Assembly: GCA_040387755.1 (NCBI GenBank)
Contig: JAZKDB010000002.1
Span: 1,922,001 to 1,986,000, forward strand
DNA: 64,000 bases
Source of the DNA: Rurimicrobium sp040387755
GTDB lineage: Bacteria > Bacteroidota > Bacteroidia > Chitinophagales > Chitinophagaceae
Reading direction: 5' to 3'
Of the stretch, positions 7,527 through 15,016 are shown piece after piece; within the stretch, counting starts at the first letter, position 1; each line of letters begins with the position of its first letter. A model generated the notes under the pieces. That model searched no databases. It worked only from the letters and a program-made list of their open reading frames with translations, and was not told the DNA's origin. A program made the translations under genes and the position numbers.

Positions 7527-8618
7527 ATGGGACTTACAGCCGAGGATTTCCGACGCAATATTTTTGAACTGGTGAAAGCCGAAAATCGAGAATTTGCTGT
7601 AAACGAATTTTACAGCTATTTAGGGCAAAAAAATATACTTCTTGCTGATGATTTATTGCTTACCACCTTAAAAGGATACGATACAAAAGAGCCACGATGG
7701 AAAAGAAATTTGCGTAATGTTTTGCAGCAGTTAAAAGTTGATGGAGAGCTTGTAAATAGTCGAAAAGACTATTGGCGTTTACCTACACCTGTACTTGAAA
7801 CGAGACTTGATACAGGGCTTTCGTGGCAACTTATTTATTCAATCGCTAATGAAGCTTTACAAAACAAAATTTCTTGGCTTTCCTCGCAAAAAGAAAAAGC
7901 TTACAGGGTTAAACACATTGAACCTGGTTTCATAACAATTTATAGAGAACAACCACACAACGAGGAAACTCTAAATGAAGGTGAAGTCAATCGGGCAATA
8001 ACAGCCTTGAATGCAGCGGGTGGATTTGTAGGTAGAAGAACACTCAATAATATTGTAGCCAAAGAAGCTGCTATTGTTTTTCTGCACCCTTTATTGGATT
8101 GGTTCGAAGACGGGAATCAAATTGGAGTAGTAAAAACAACAACAGCTTCAACAGAACAAAATTCGTTGAGCGAACAACTGATATTGAAAGAACTCGAGAA
8201 TGATCAAATTGACATTTACGATTTGATAAAACGTAAAAAAAGAAAAGCACAAGATAGATTTAAAGCCAATTTGATGAAAGTTTACGGTGGGCAATGTTGC
8301 GTTTCTAGAGTGAATGTAGAAAGTACCCTAAGTGGTGCTCATATTGAACCACACCATATCAACGGTAATAATTCTTCTTGCAATGGATTACTACTGCGAG
8401 CAGATATTCACAAACTTTTCGATGATGATCTTATTGCAATTAATCCACAAACTTTGGAAGTAATAGTACATCAATGTTTACGTGATACTATTTATGATGA
8501 GTTCAACGGTCAGATATTATTAGAACGACTTGATGGAAAGAGGCCAAGTGAAGAGATTTTAGCAAAAAAATGGAAAGTGTTGAAATGGCTAAGGAACGAA
8601 ATAACCTCAAACAACTAA
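7527..8618 (+). CDS. HNH endonuclease (HNH_2-type), solitary
   Basis: 363 residues. The C-terminal third has a clear HNH nuclease fold: GAHIEPHHINGNNSSCNGLL (His272, His277/278, Asn286), then DIHKLFDDDLI (His295). The N-terminal ~90 residues (EDFRRNIFELV, WKRNLRNVLQQLK, YWRL) look like a winged-helix DNA-reading module of restriction-type enzymes. No methyltransferase, McrB-like GTPase or other partner is adjacent, so it is either a modification-dependent nuclease or a stand-alone defence nuclease (inference). It sits between REP blocks at 7391 and 8758. Confidence 0.85.
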   Translation: MGLTAEDFRRNIFELVKAENREFAVNEFYSYLGQKNILLADDLLLTTLKGYDTKEPRWKRNLRNVLQQLKVDGELVNSRKDYWRLPTPVLETRLDTGLSWQLIYSIANEALQNKISWLSSQKEKAYRVKHIEPGFITIYREQPHNEETLNEGEVNRAITALNAAGGFVGRRTLNNIVAKEAAIVFLHPLLDWFEDGNQIGVVKTTTASTEQNSLSEQLILKELENDQIDIYDLIKRKKRKAQDRFKANLMKVYGGQCCVSRVNVESTLSGAHIEPHHINGNNSSCNGLLLRADIHKLFDDDLIAINPQTLEVIVHQCLRDTIYDEFNGQILLERLDGKRPSEEILAKKWKVLKWLRNEITSNN

Positions 8619-8686
8619 GTTTGATTCGAACCAAAATCAGCTGAAAATAAGTAATTCACAAAAAGCATAAAATTCATCAAAATTGC

Positions 8687-8795
8687 AACGCCACTCCTAT
8701 CGGGGCTTTTAACATATTTATAAACCAGATTGGATTCGAACTAATTAGATTCAATCAGCTGTTCGGGATGTTAGCGCCAGCGCATCCCGAACAGC
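8687..8795 (-). repeat. Composite boundary repeat, copy 4, joined to REP type 2
   Basis: An imperfect hairpin (CGCCAC...GGGGCTTTT) is followed by AACCAGATTGGATTCGAACT and AATTAGATTCAATCAG, then the palindrome AGCT-GTTCGGGATG...CATCCCGAAC-AGCT (8758-8795). Positions 8723-8793 are repeated almost exactly at 10042-10112. The minus strand again shows a T-arm-like ATTAG-TTCGAAT-CCAAT. Confidence 0.75.
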
Positions 8796-8900
8796 TGAGA
8801 TGCTGAAAAATTTAAAAACACCGCTAATGGCATATTTAGGACATCTGATAAAAGCTAGACAGCCTTTAAGTTGTAAATAGCTAAATATACCTTTTGTATT

Positions 8901-9809
8901 ATGAAAACCTTACTGAATAATGAAAGTGTAGCATTTTATGATTTCATCATAAAACTTAGGGAGTCAAAGATTGATTGGAAATATTCTATAATGCCTGGTA
9001 ATTTGTTTGAGCAGAAATTTGAAGATGATATTGCGGGTGGTGCAAAACAATTATGGCTTGAAACTCTATATAGAGTGCATTGCAATGTACTTGTGTCTTA
9101 TTTTAAAACTATCCGGTGGATTGATGGTGTTAATAGTGCAATTGAAAGCGGTGTATACTATTCCTTCGTTTCAAACTTAAGGGGCTTAATAGAATCATGT
9201 TCTGATTCTTTTTATTCAATGCGTAGCGTGCCATTAACAATAGGAAGGGATTTTGAAGTAATCCTACGTACAATAAATGGGACTTCGGAAAACATTTATA
9301 TTACACATCAAAATCTTGAGAATAGTTTAATACACTTCTCTCATGCGAGCAAACTTGATAAGGAACAGAAAAAGCTATTACCAGATTATATGAATGCTAA
9401 ACAGGTTAGAGAATATTTGACATCAATTTCTGACCCGCAAGACGAGATTGATACACTTTATTCATATTTATGCCAAATAGTGCATCCTGCTTCTCTTTCG
9501 AACAATATCATTCTGTTCTTTCAAACCAATGACATGTATGTAAATGGCCATAGTAAGGAAGTTGAAAGAAAATTAATTGAAAATCTAATAAATGAATTTT
9601 CTGAAGTAATAAATAGGACTTTTAAAATCGTTTTTGCTAATGGTTTAACGTGCTTACATCTTTTAAATAAATTTGAGGTCAACGAAGTCCAAACAGATTT
9701 ACAAGAGATAAATTTTGGTACTTCAGAAGCTTGGGATGAAGTACAGGACTATATCAATAAATCTAAAGCTATTTATGAAAGAGCTATTATCACTAGAGTT
9801 TATGAGTAG
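8901..9809 (+). CDS. Uncharacterised 302-aa protein
   Basis: I do not recognise the family with confidence. The protein is soluble, mostly alpha-helical and low in GC, with no signal peptide or membrane segment. Noticeable patches are FVSNLRGLIESCSDSFYS (~90-107) and SYLCQIVHPASLSNNI (~187-203). The pattern of an Arg/Glu helix followed by a conserved HP(A/S) near the end recalls DUF5677- and HEPN-like helical proteins; this is a weak resemblance only. The gene is alone and is flanked by 71-bp near-perfect direct repeats at 8723-8793 and 10042-10112. No catalytic motif is evident. Confidence 0.7.
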   Translation: MKTLLNNESVAFYDFIIKLRESKIDWKYSIMPGNLFEQKFEDDIAGGAKQLWLETLYRVHCNVLVSYFKTIRWIDGVNSAIESGVYYSFVSNLRGLIESCSDSFYSMRSVPLTIGRDFEVILRTINGTSENIYITHQNLENSLIHFSHASKLDKEQKKLLPDYMNAKQVREYLTSISDPQDEIDTLYSYLCQIVHPASLSNNIILFFQTNDMYVNGHSKEVERKLIENLINEFSEVINRTFKIVFANGLTCLHLLNKFEVNEVQTDLQEINFGTSEAWDEVQDYINKSKAIYERAIITRVYE

Positions 9810-9887
9810 GTAGTCCTTCTTAAATTTCCTGTACAAATAGTCTAAACTTCTATAAAGTGAGAATGCTCTGTGAGCTGATACGCTACT

Positions 9888-9917
9888 AGTAACGTGCAAC
9901 TGGCCAACAGTAACGTG
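9888..9917 (-). promoter_or_regulatory. Paired 9-bp direct repeats, 21-bp period
   Basis: AGTAACGTG occurs at 9888-9896 and 9909-9917, separated by 12 bp. On the minus strand each reads CACGTTACT, which matches most of the degenerate LytTR consensus. The 9+12 geometry is that of LytTR-regulator binding sites. No LytTR gene and no obvious target promoter is next to it. Confidence 0.35.
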
Positions 9918-10006
9918 TAAATTTGAAAAGACAGGTTGTTGTTAATAGTTGGTTGATTTAGATAAATCTATTAAGCTGGTTCGATATCCAATCAGGATAT
10001 AAAAAT

Positions 10007-10111
10007 GAAATCCGCTACTGGAGCGGATTTCATTTTCTGTGAACCAGATTGGATTCGAACTAATTAGATTCAATCAGATGTTCGGGATGTTAGCGCCAGC
10101 GTATCCCGAAT
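10007..10111 (-). repeat. Composite boundary repeat, copy 5, joined to REP type 2
   Basis: GAAATCCGCT (10007-10016) pairs with AGCGGATTTC (10022-10031). Then come TTCTGTGAACCAGATTGG, ATTCGAACTAATTAG and the palindrome at 10080-10110. On the minus strand a T-arm-like ATTAG-TTCGAAT-CCAAT precedes a perfect 10-bp terminator stem followed by ATTTTTAT. Confidence 0.75.
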
Positions 10112-10149
10112 AGTTAATAGCTGAGTTTTATAATCTCCATTTGCACATT

Positions 10150-10201
10150 GCAAATCCGCTTTATCATCTGTTCGGGATTCCCTCCGGAAAATCCCGAACA
10201 G
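10150..10201. repeat. REP type 1 with leading AAATCCGCTTTATCATC
   Basis: Same block as 7401-7450: CAAATCCGCTTTATCATC then GTTCGGGATTCCCTCCGGAA...ATCCCGAAC. The palindrome arms are intact. The 900-bp gap 9810-10711 otherwise holds only repeats, a terminator and the decayed gene end at 10435. Confidence 0.75.
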
Positions 10202-10380
10202 CAAGGACAAACTGGTTATTAGAATAGTCGAACCCGCTCAGCACAGCAAGCGCCAAACCTTCAGCAGCAATACTATCAGACGACAACAAGCAGAAGATAT
10301 TCCTCTGCTGCTCGCAATGTTTCAAGCAATGGAATACAGCACAATCCCGATATAGGCTATCAAAAAGACAGTGCACAAAA

Positions 10381-10411
10381 GTAAAACGCCCCAAAGTCTG
10401 GGGCGTTTTAC
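10381..10411 (-). terminator. Strong bidirectional terminator hairpin
   Basis: GTAAAACGCCCCA (10381-10393) pairs perfectly with TGGGGCGTTTTAC (10399-10411) around a 5-nt loop. It lies about 24 bp beyond the stop of the minus-strand gene remnant at 10435, so it probably terminated that gene. Confidence 0.8.
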
Positions 10412-10434
10412 TTTTGTTTGAAGGAATCAGCGAA

Positions 10435-10575
10435 TTAGCGGCCGGTGACAGTGATGCTCACCTCGTCGCTCCACTGGCCTACCTTCTCGTCTCGCAACAG
10501 ATAGATGGCTCGGTACTTCCAGATGCCTACAAGTCTGATGTTCAGGACATTCCGAAGGGCATCCCGAACATCGGG
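10435..10575 (-). pseudogene. C-terminal remnant of an unknown gene
   Basis: On the minus strand one frame reads DVRDALRNVLNIRLVGIWKY, then RAIYLLRDEKVGQWSDEVSI and TVTGR-stop, with GC content clearly above the flanks. It looks like the end of a beta-rich structural protein (alternating pattern, WSDEVSITV). No start or upstream body remains, and a terminator follows. I cannot name the family. Confidence 0.55.
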
Positions 10576-10711
10576 GGTTGATTTTTGAATAGAGTTTTTA
10601 CAGAAAAGAGACTACGCAGACGTCGGCTGTACTACGGTGGCTGGCGCACATTCAAAGTCACATTGCTATGGAGGAAAGATTATTAAACAGGATTAGAATG
10701 CCTTTATAATA

Positions 10712-11020
10712 TTGAGAAAAGGCTTTCCTTTCAGAGTCGAAAATTTGTATAAGAGATTTAATACCGAACAAATTCTGATTGTCGCAGGAGAGACTACATG
10801 TTCATATCTGGAGAACGTAACTAAGCCAAAGGCAGTGGAGGATCTTTCCGAAATCAAAAGAACGTTTTCTTATTTGATTAGTATCGCTGATGTGTTCAAA
10901 GAGTTCATCGGGGAAAGGGAAGTAGAATTTAATCTTATCTATGATTATGGAAATGGAGGTATCGCAATTTGTTTGGAAATAGATGATGTGCAGAAATGGC
11001 ACTATGATTTTAACCAATAA
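10712..11020 (+). CDS. Uncharacterised 102-aa protein, start uncertain
   Basis: The frame opens after a stop at 10694 and has no ATG near its 5' end. TTG at 10712 is the only usual start, and it has no clear ribosome binding site. The residues (VENLYKRFNTEQILIVAGET, then ERTF-like helix and NLIYDYGNGGIAICLEIDDV) look like a real small alpha/beta protein, ending in WHYDFNQ. Either it uses a rare start or the 5' end was lost in the rearrangements evident just upstream. It is followed within 4 bp by a terminator. Function unknown. Confidence 0.5.
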   Translation: MRKGFPFRVENLYKRFNTEQILIVAGETTCSYLENVTKPKAVEDLSEIKRTFSYLISIADVFKEFIGEREVEFNLIYDYGNGGIAICLEIDDVQKWHYDFNQ

Positions 11021-11023
11021 AAA

Positions 11024-11083
11024 AGCCCCTGCTGTAAAGGATGTTTTCCTGCGCATCCTGTACAGCAGAGGCTGATTTTTTTT
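11024..11083. terminator. Bidirectional terminator between convergent genes
   Basis: AGCCCCTGCTGTA (11024-11036) pairs with TACAGCAGAGGCT (11061-11073) with one mismatch, with an inner AGGATG/CATCCT stem. T-runs flank both sides, serving the small gene on the left and the lipoprotein gene pair on the right. Confidence 0.85.
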
Positions 11084-11092
11084 AATGATACT

Positions 11093-11278
11093 CTAATGTT
11101 TGTGTTTTTTGTTTTGTCCTGGTGCAAATGGTTTTGCCGAGGGCGAGCCATAAGCTTTTTTTGCCTGTCCCGGTGGCAAGGCACGGCTGTTGTTTGACCT
11201 TGTGGAATAAGACCTCGGCATATATGTGCAGGAACAGAAGAACAACATGGCAGTTATGGCCAAAACGGATATTTTCAT
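11093..11278 (-). CDS. Small Pro/Lys-rich lipoprotein
   Basis: 61 residues. The signal peptide has a lipobox-like FFCSC (Cys ~17). The short mature tail is basic and Pro/Gly-rich (ALPPGQAKKAYG, then SAKPFAPGQNKKHKH), with a doubled xPPGQ-K motif. Bacteroidota carry many such peptides, sometimes labelled quinol oxidase subunit 4 without evidence that I know of. It lies 23 bp downstream of the DUF4382 gene in the same direction, so the two are likely co-transcribed. Function unknown. Confidence 0.7.
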   Translation of the reverse strand: MKISVLAITAMLFFCSCTYMPRSYSTRSNNSRALPPGQAKKAYGSPSAKPFAPGQNKKHKH

Positions 11279-11301
11279 AATGCTATTATTGAAGTAAAGG
11301 A

Positions 11302-12084
11302 TTAAGGTATAAGAACCACTTTGCCCAGGTCGGTGATGACACCAAATTTGACCTGAACATTTTTTAATTCAAGATCGGCAACGCCTGTACCAGCTTTTGC
11401 ATCAAACTGCACAGTATACGAGCCTTCCGGAAGCCCGCAGAAAACATAGCTTCCGTCGGCATTGGGTATAGCGCTAAAGGTATCTGCTCCGTTGATGGCA
11501 TATACTACGGTAAATGCATAAAGCGGCAAAACAGAACCTTTGATTTTGCCATTCGTCAATTCTGTATAGGTTCTGATTACAGGCTTAAGGCTGTAATCAC
11601 CATTGCCATTCTCTACAATAGAACGTGACGCATCAAAATCAATCCAGATAGTATAGGCAACATTGGTGAGAAGGTCATGTTGAACATTGAATTTTAAACC
11701 ACTTTGCATTGCCGAAGGTGTCTTTAACGGATAGACAACCCCGCCTACTTTAATGGCATTATTGGCACCCAGCACCATTCTGATTTGGCTCATACGGCCA
11801 ACAGGCAAATCCACTTGACAAAGCAATGTATCCAGCCCATTTCTGAAATCCAGCAGATTGTAAACACCTTTTCTTGATAGCGGAACTTCAATCCATCCTT
11901 TAGTCTCAGTCTCTACCGTCACGCTTTGAACGTCGATATATACAGCTTCATAATCGCCGGGCGCATCAGTAAGGCGGATAGCTACTTTGGTAGTGCCATT
12001 ATTGTTATTGGTAGACTCTTTGTTACAAGCAGTAGTAAAAAGAATACTCAGCGCACTCAATAAGAAAACAGATATTTTTTTCAT
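11302..12084 (-). CDS. DUF4382-type lipoprotein
   Basis: 260 residues. The signal peptide has lipobox LFTTAC (Cys ~20) and is followed by an Asn-rich linker. The domain from ~30 to ~170 shows the DUF4382 pattern: RLTDAPGDYEAVYIDVQSV, then YNLLDFRNGLDTLL, LPVGRMSQIRMVLG and the Asp-rich WIDFDASRSIV. The last ~80 residues (FSAIPNADGSYVFCGLPEGS) resemble a carboxypeptidase-regulatory-like beta-sandwich. It is probably anchored at the cell surface; ligand unknown. It is first gene of a two-gene unit with the 61-aa lipoprotein. Paired direct repeats lie 79-111 bp upstream of the start. Confidence 0.85.
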   Translation of the reverse strand: MKKISVFLLSALSILFTTACNKESTNNNNGTTKVAIRLTDAPGDYEAVYIDVQSVTVETETKGWIEVPLSRKGVYNLLDFRNGLDTLLCQVDLPVGRMSQIRMVLGANNAIKVGGVVYPLKTPSAMQSGLKFNVQHDLLTNVAYTIWIDFDASRSIVENGNGDYSLKPVIRTYTELTNGKIKGSVLPLYAFTVVYAINGADTFSAIPNADGSYVFCGLPEGSYTVQFDAKAGTGVADLELKNVQVKFGVITDLGKVVLIP

Positions 12085-12162
12085 AATTTTTTTATTTAAT
12101 CTTAGTAAAGGTATTCGTTGGCACTGTTATTTAAATTATAAATAGACTCAAAATTGTAATGA

Positions 12163-12195
12163 TGTAAACCATTGTGATAATTGTGTAAACCATTG
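12163..12195 (-). promoter_or_regulatory. Paired 12-bp direct repeats upstream of the DUF4382 gene
   Basis: TGTAAACCATTG occurs exactly at 12163-12174 and 12184-12195, a 21-bp period (two helical turns). That is the geometry of a dimer-type direct-repeat operator. It is 79 bp upstream of the DUF4382 start and about 385 bp before the receiver gene. The rest of 12085-12578 is AT-rich with no gene. Confidence 0.5.
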
Positions 12196-12578
12196 GAGTT
12201 GTGCCTTAAAACTATGCCGGGGCTGTTCCGTATTTTGGAATAAAGCATAGAAGAACGGATTGGATTCTGTACTTCGATTTAAGAGAAACGACGAAAATTG
12301 GCTGTCCTGGCCAATACATTAGCCATTTATTTACTCTATCTGAGAAAGGGTTTTAAGGATTGATTTTATAAAACAGATTGTACAAAAGCCAAGAGTTGCA
12401 GTCCTTAAGTGTTAAAGTATTTTTTATCTATGTAAAATAAATATTATAACCTTTTTTATGTTCCACGGCCTGTATCGAAATGGATATTATAGACTTAATT
12501 TCGTTTTGCTTCGTCATTGAGACATCTGGTTGGTGTTGCAATTTCGTAAGTGAATAACCAAAACCAACAAAGCTATTA

Positions 12579-12950
12579 ATGAAACTACTATTAGCTGAGG
12601 ATAATGATATTTTTCGCAAGTCTCTGTTGTATTTCTTAAGCAACAATGGCTACAATGTTACAGGTGTAGACAATGGCCTTGATGCTATTGAGCTGCTTCG
12701 GAAAGAGCCATTCGACCTTATCATTACAGATGTGAACATGCCTTTTGCGGGTGGTATGGAGCTTATTAATTTGGTAAGAACCGAGTTGAAATCCCAGATT
12801 CCAATTATTGTACTCACAAGCTCTAATGTAGAACAGACCGAACTGGAAGCATTTGATCTTGGAGCAAGCGAATTTGTTACCAAGCCATTTAGCCCCCTGG
12901 TTTTAGTGGCCAGGATAGAGAAGTTGGCAAAGCAAATGAAACTACAGTAG
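12579..12950 (+). CDS. Single-domain response regulator (CheY-like receiver)
   Basis: 123 residues, receiver domain only. The acidic pair is in LLLAEDND (Glu7/Asp8). The phospho-acceptor Asp51 is in LIITDVNMP, the switch Thr/Ser in VLTSSN (~80), and the conserved Lys in FVTKPF (~102). All receiver residues are present, and there is no output domain. It starts a four-gene unit with the YaiO barrel (1-bp gap), HEAT protein and glycosyltransferase, so it probably gates polysaccharide synthesis or export through protein contact (inference). No histidine kinase is adjacent. Confidence 0.9.
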   Translation: MKLLLAEDNDIFRKSLLYFLSNNGYNVTGVDNGLDAIELLRKEPFDLIITDVNMPFAGGMELINLVRTELKSQIPIIVLTSSNVEQTELEAFDLGASEFVTKPFSPLVLVARIEKLAKQMKLQ

Positions 12951-12951
12951 T

Positions 12952-14178
12952 ATGGCTTTTGTACGTTGCTTCTTCTTGTATGTGCTGATTATCCCATTTG
13001 TTGTTTTTGCTCAGCAAAACAATTCGGATACCCTGTATCAAAAGAGCAGGGCTTTTTTGGCGGACAAAAATTTTGTCAATGCTATTGTCATCGCAAAGCA
13101 ACTGGTAGAAAGTGAGCCTCAAAATGTGGACTACAAAATCTATTTGGCTAATCTGTATAGTTGGAATAAGAGCTATGATACGGCTATTCAATTGTTACTA
13201 CCACTTACAGTGGTCTCAGCTCCATCAGAAGAAGCTTTTCAGGCTATCTGTAATGCTTATCTATGGAAGGGCGATTTCGAAAAGTCGATTTTAATCGCCC
13301 GGCAAGGATTAAGCAGAGCCGCTGCAGATTCTGTTTTTTACCTTTCGAACCTGGCAATTGCGTATGAGAAAACCAACAGAGATACCAGCTCATTAGCTAT
13401 GATAAAAAGGGTGCAAAGGATAGAGCGGGGTAATGAAAAGATGCTGTATTTAAAAAGCAGCATCCTGCAAAAAAAGAAAAACCTCTTTTCTGCTTCGTAC
13501 TACAACATTTCGTTTAGAGCGCCCTATAATGCCCCACAGCATATTGCATTTCTGGAGTACAAAAGAAACTTTAGTAAAGCACCATTTTTAGTAAGGCTCA
13601 ATTATGGTCAAATGTTTCAAAAAGAGTCGTTACAATTTGAGCTGGATTTGTATCCCAAAATCAGCAAGAACAGTTATTTGTACCTTAATCAGGCGGTTTC
13701 TTCAGCCCAATCAGTGTTCCCCTTTTATAAGGCAGCCTTAGAGTATTATGTTGCCTTGCCCAGGCATGTAACGGCATCTGCCGGTGCGCGGTTTCTAAAA
13801 TTTCAAACATCGACGGTATGGATTGGCACTGCACATATTGGGTATCAGTTTACTAATTGGCAGCCCAATTACCGCATCTTTCTAAGCTCTCTTGGGGGCA
13901 AGCAATTTTTATCTCATTCTTTGTTACTGAAGAGAGATTTTTTGGCAAGAGAATCTTTTGTGCAGCTAGAGTTTCAGTATGGAAATATGCCGTACAGTTT
14001 TTTCACCACAAACGAAATTTCAAGAATAAACGCCTATCGATTTGGGTTACAGTATAAATTCCGTTTTGGCAGTAATTTTTTTCTGCAACCCATATTAATG
14101 TATGAATATGAAGAGTATTTCCCCGGGCTGTTTCGTAATCGATACAACACGCAATTTATATTGAGTCATCGATTTTAA
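12952..14178 (+). CDS. YaiO-family outer membrane beta-barrel with N-terminal TPR
   Basis: 408 residues. Signal peptide (to ~FVVFAQ), then TPR-like helices at ~25-160 (KNFVNAIVIAKQLVES, then NVDYKIYLANLYSWNKSYD). From ~170 a series of alternating strands ends in an aromatic C-terminus (YNTQFILSHRF), as in outer membrane barrels. Repeated LEYKRNF, GLQYKFRFG and MYEYEEYF fit the YaiO family, which accompanies surface polysaccharide systems. The pairing with a processive GT2 enzyme suggests a TPR/barrel export route analogous to PgaA or BcsC (inference). Start one base after the receiver stop. Confidence 0.85.
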   Translation: MAFVRCFFLYVLIIPFVVFAQQNNSDTLYQKSRAFLADKNFVNAIVIAKQLVESEPQNVDYKIYLANLYSWNKSYDTAIQLLLPLTVVSAPSEEAFQAICNAYLWKGDFEKSILIARQGLSRAAADSVFYLSNLAIAYEKTNRDTSSLAMIKRVQRIERGNEKMLYLKSSILQKKKNLFSASYYNISFRAPYNAPQHIAFLEYKRNFSKAPFLVRLNYGQMFQKESLQFELDLYPKISKNSYLYLNQAVSSAQSVFPFYKAALEYYVALPRHVTASAGARFLKFQTSTVWIGTAHIGYQFTNWQPNYRIFLSSLGGKQFLSHSLLLKRDFLARESFVQLEFQYGNMPYSFFTTNEISRINAYRFGLQYKFRFGSNFFLQPILMYEYEEYFPGLFRNRYNTQFILSHRF

Positions 14179-14188
14179 TATTATTCAA

Positions 14189-15013
14189 TTGGCACGATTT
14201 ATTTTTTTGGAAATTTCTGATATCAACGTCGAGCGCTTTTTGATAATAAGCTCCATCGTTTTTTTGACTTTAGCTTTTTTATTTATCCTTACTGTTTTTG
14301 TAAAGCGATATTTCAAAATAGTGAAAGCCCGAAAGGATGCCATTATGGATAGGTATATCGAACAAGTACTATTTCCTGTTTTATTTCAACAACAGACATT
14401 TGCCGATATTTCGACAACTAATTTGTATCAAAGACAATCAACTGATAAGGTCTTTTTGGAGGCACTGCACAATGCCGTTGTAAAAATGCATTCATCTTAT
14501 TCGGGCAGTCATGCGCATATCCTCCGGACATTTTTTATAGAATCAAAACTGGTAGATATTTCTTTGCAAAAAATCCGCAAAGGTGCATGGAACGAAAGGT
14601 GCAGGGCTATTAGGGACTTAAGTCAGATGCAAATAGAGTCTTCTTCAGATTTGATACTGCAACATTGTAGTTCCTCAAACGAGACACTGAGGCAGGAGGC
14701 TATAATTGGCCTGATAAGAATGAGCGGGTTTGGGGGGTTGAATGCCCTTAAGGTTTATACCTATGATATAAATCAGTGGATGATTATCAATATTATCCAT
14801 CATCTCAATTTGCAGAATCAAACCGATGTTCCGGAATTCGATTTTTTGTTACAATCTAAAAACAAAACGGTGATATTATTGGGATGTCGCCTTATTGAAT
14901 ATTACAAGCAAACAGAGCAATTGAATACCCTTGTCCGTTTGAATCAATCAACGGATAATATCGATGTGCAGGAAATTACAGCTGAGGTTATTGATAAACT
15001 AAATTCTTTTTAA
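14189..15013 (+). CDS. Membrane-anchored HEAT-repeat protein
   Basis: 274 residues. One strong membrane helix near the N-terminus (FLIISSIVFLTLAFLFILTV) is followed by a basic stretch and a helical domain. HEAT-like repeats are visible from ~130: KGAWNERCRAIRDLSQM, NETLRQEAIIGLIRMSG and LLGCRLIEYYKQTE. It probably acts as an inner-membrane scaffold between the regulator, the glycosyltransferase and the barrel. The usual start would be TTG 14189, since the first ATG (14345) would remove the membrane helix; the start is therefore uncertain. It sits 10 bp after the YaiO gene and 3 bp before the GT2 gene. Confidence 0.75.
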   Translation: MARFIFLEISDINVERFLIISSIVFLTLAFLFILTVFVKRYFKIVKARKDAIMDRYIEQVLFPVLFQQQTFADISTTNLYQRQSTDKVFLEALHNAVVKMHSSYSGSHAHILRTFFIESKLVDISLQKIRKGAWNERCRAIRDLSQMQIESSSDLILQHCSSSNETLRQEAIIGLIRMSGFGGLNALKVYTYDINQWMIINIIHHLNLQNQTDVPEFDFLLQSKNKTVILLGCRLIEYYKQTEQLNTLVRLNQSTDNIDVQEITAEVIDKLNSF

Positions 15014-15016
15014 TCT

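Noticed and set aside
4467..10111. Classical integron with attC sites
   Set aside because: Repeats lack the attC R'/R'' core and no integron integrase is visible; kept only as a cassette-like hypothesis.
10164..10394. 76-codon minus-strand ORF through the REP type 1 block
   Set aside because: Its start is inside the terminator hairpin and its end is translated palindrome; no protein-like motif.
10540..10575. A further copy of the GTTCGGGAT palindrome near 10540-10575
   Set aside because: The matching bases (GGGCATCCCGAACATCGG) lie in the coding frame of the gene remnant; arms do not pair as in true copies.
9888..12195. CRISPR array from the 21-bp direct repeats
   Set aside because: Only two repeat units at each site and 9- to 12-bp spacers; no cas genes.
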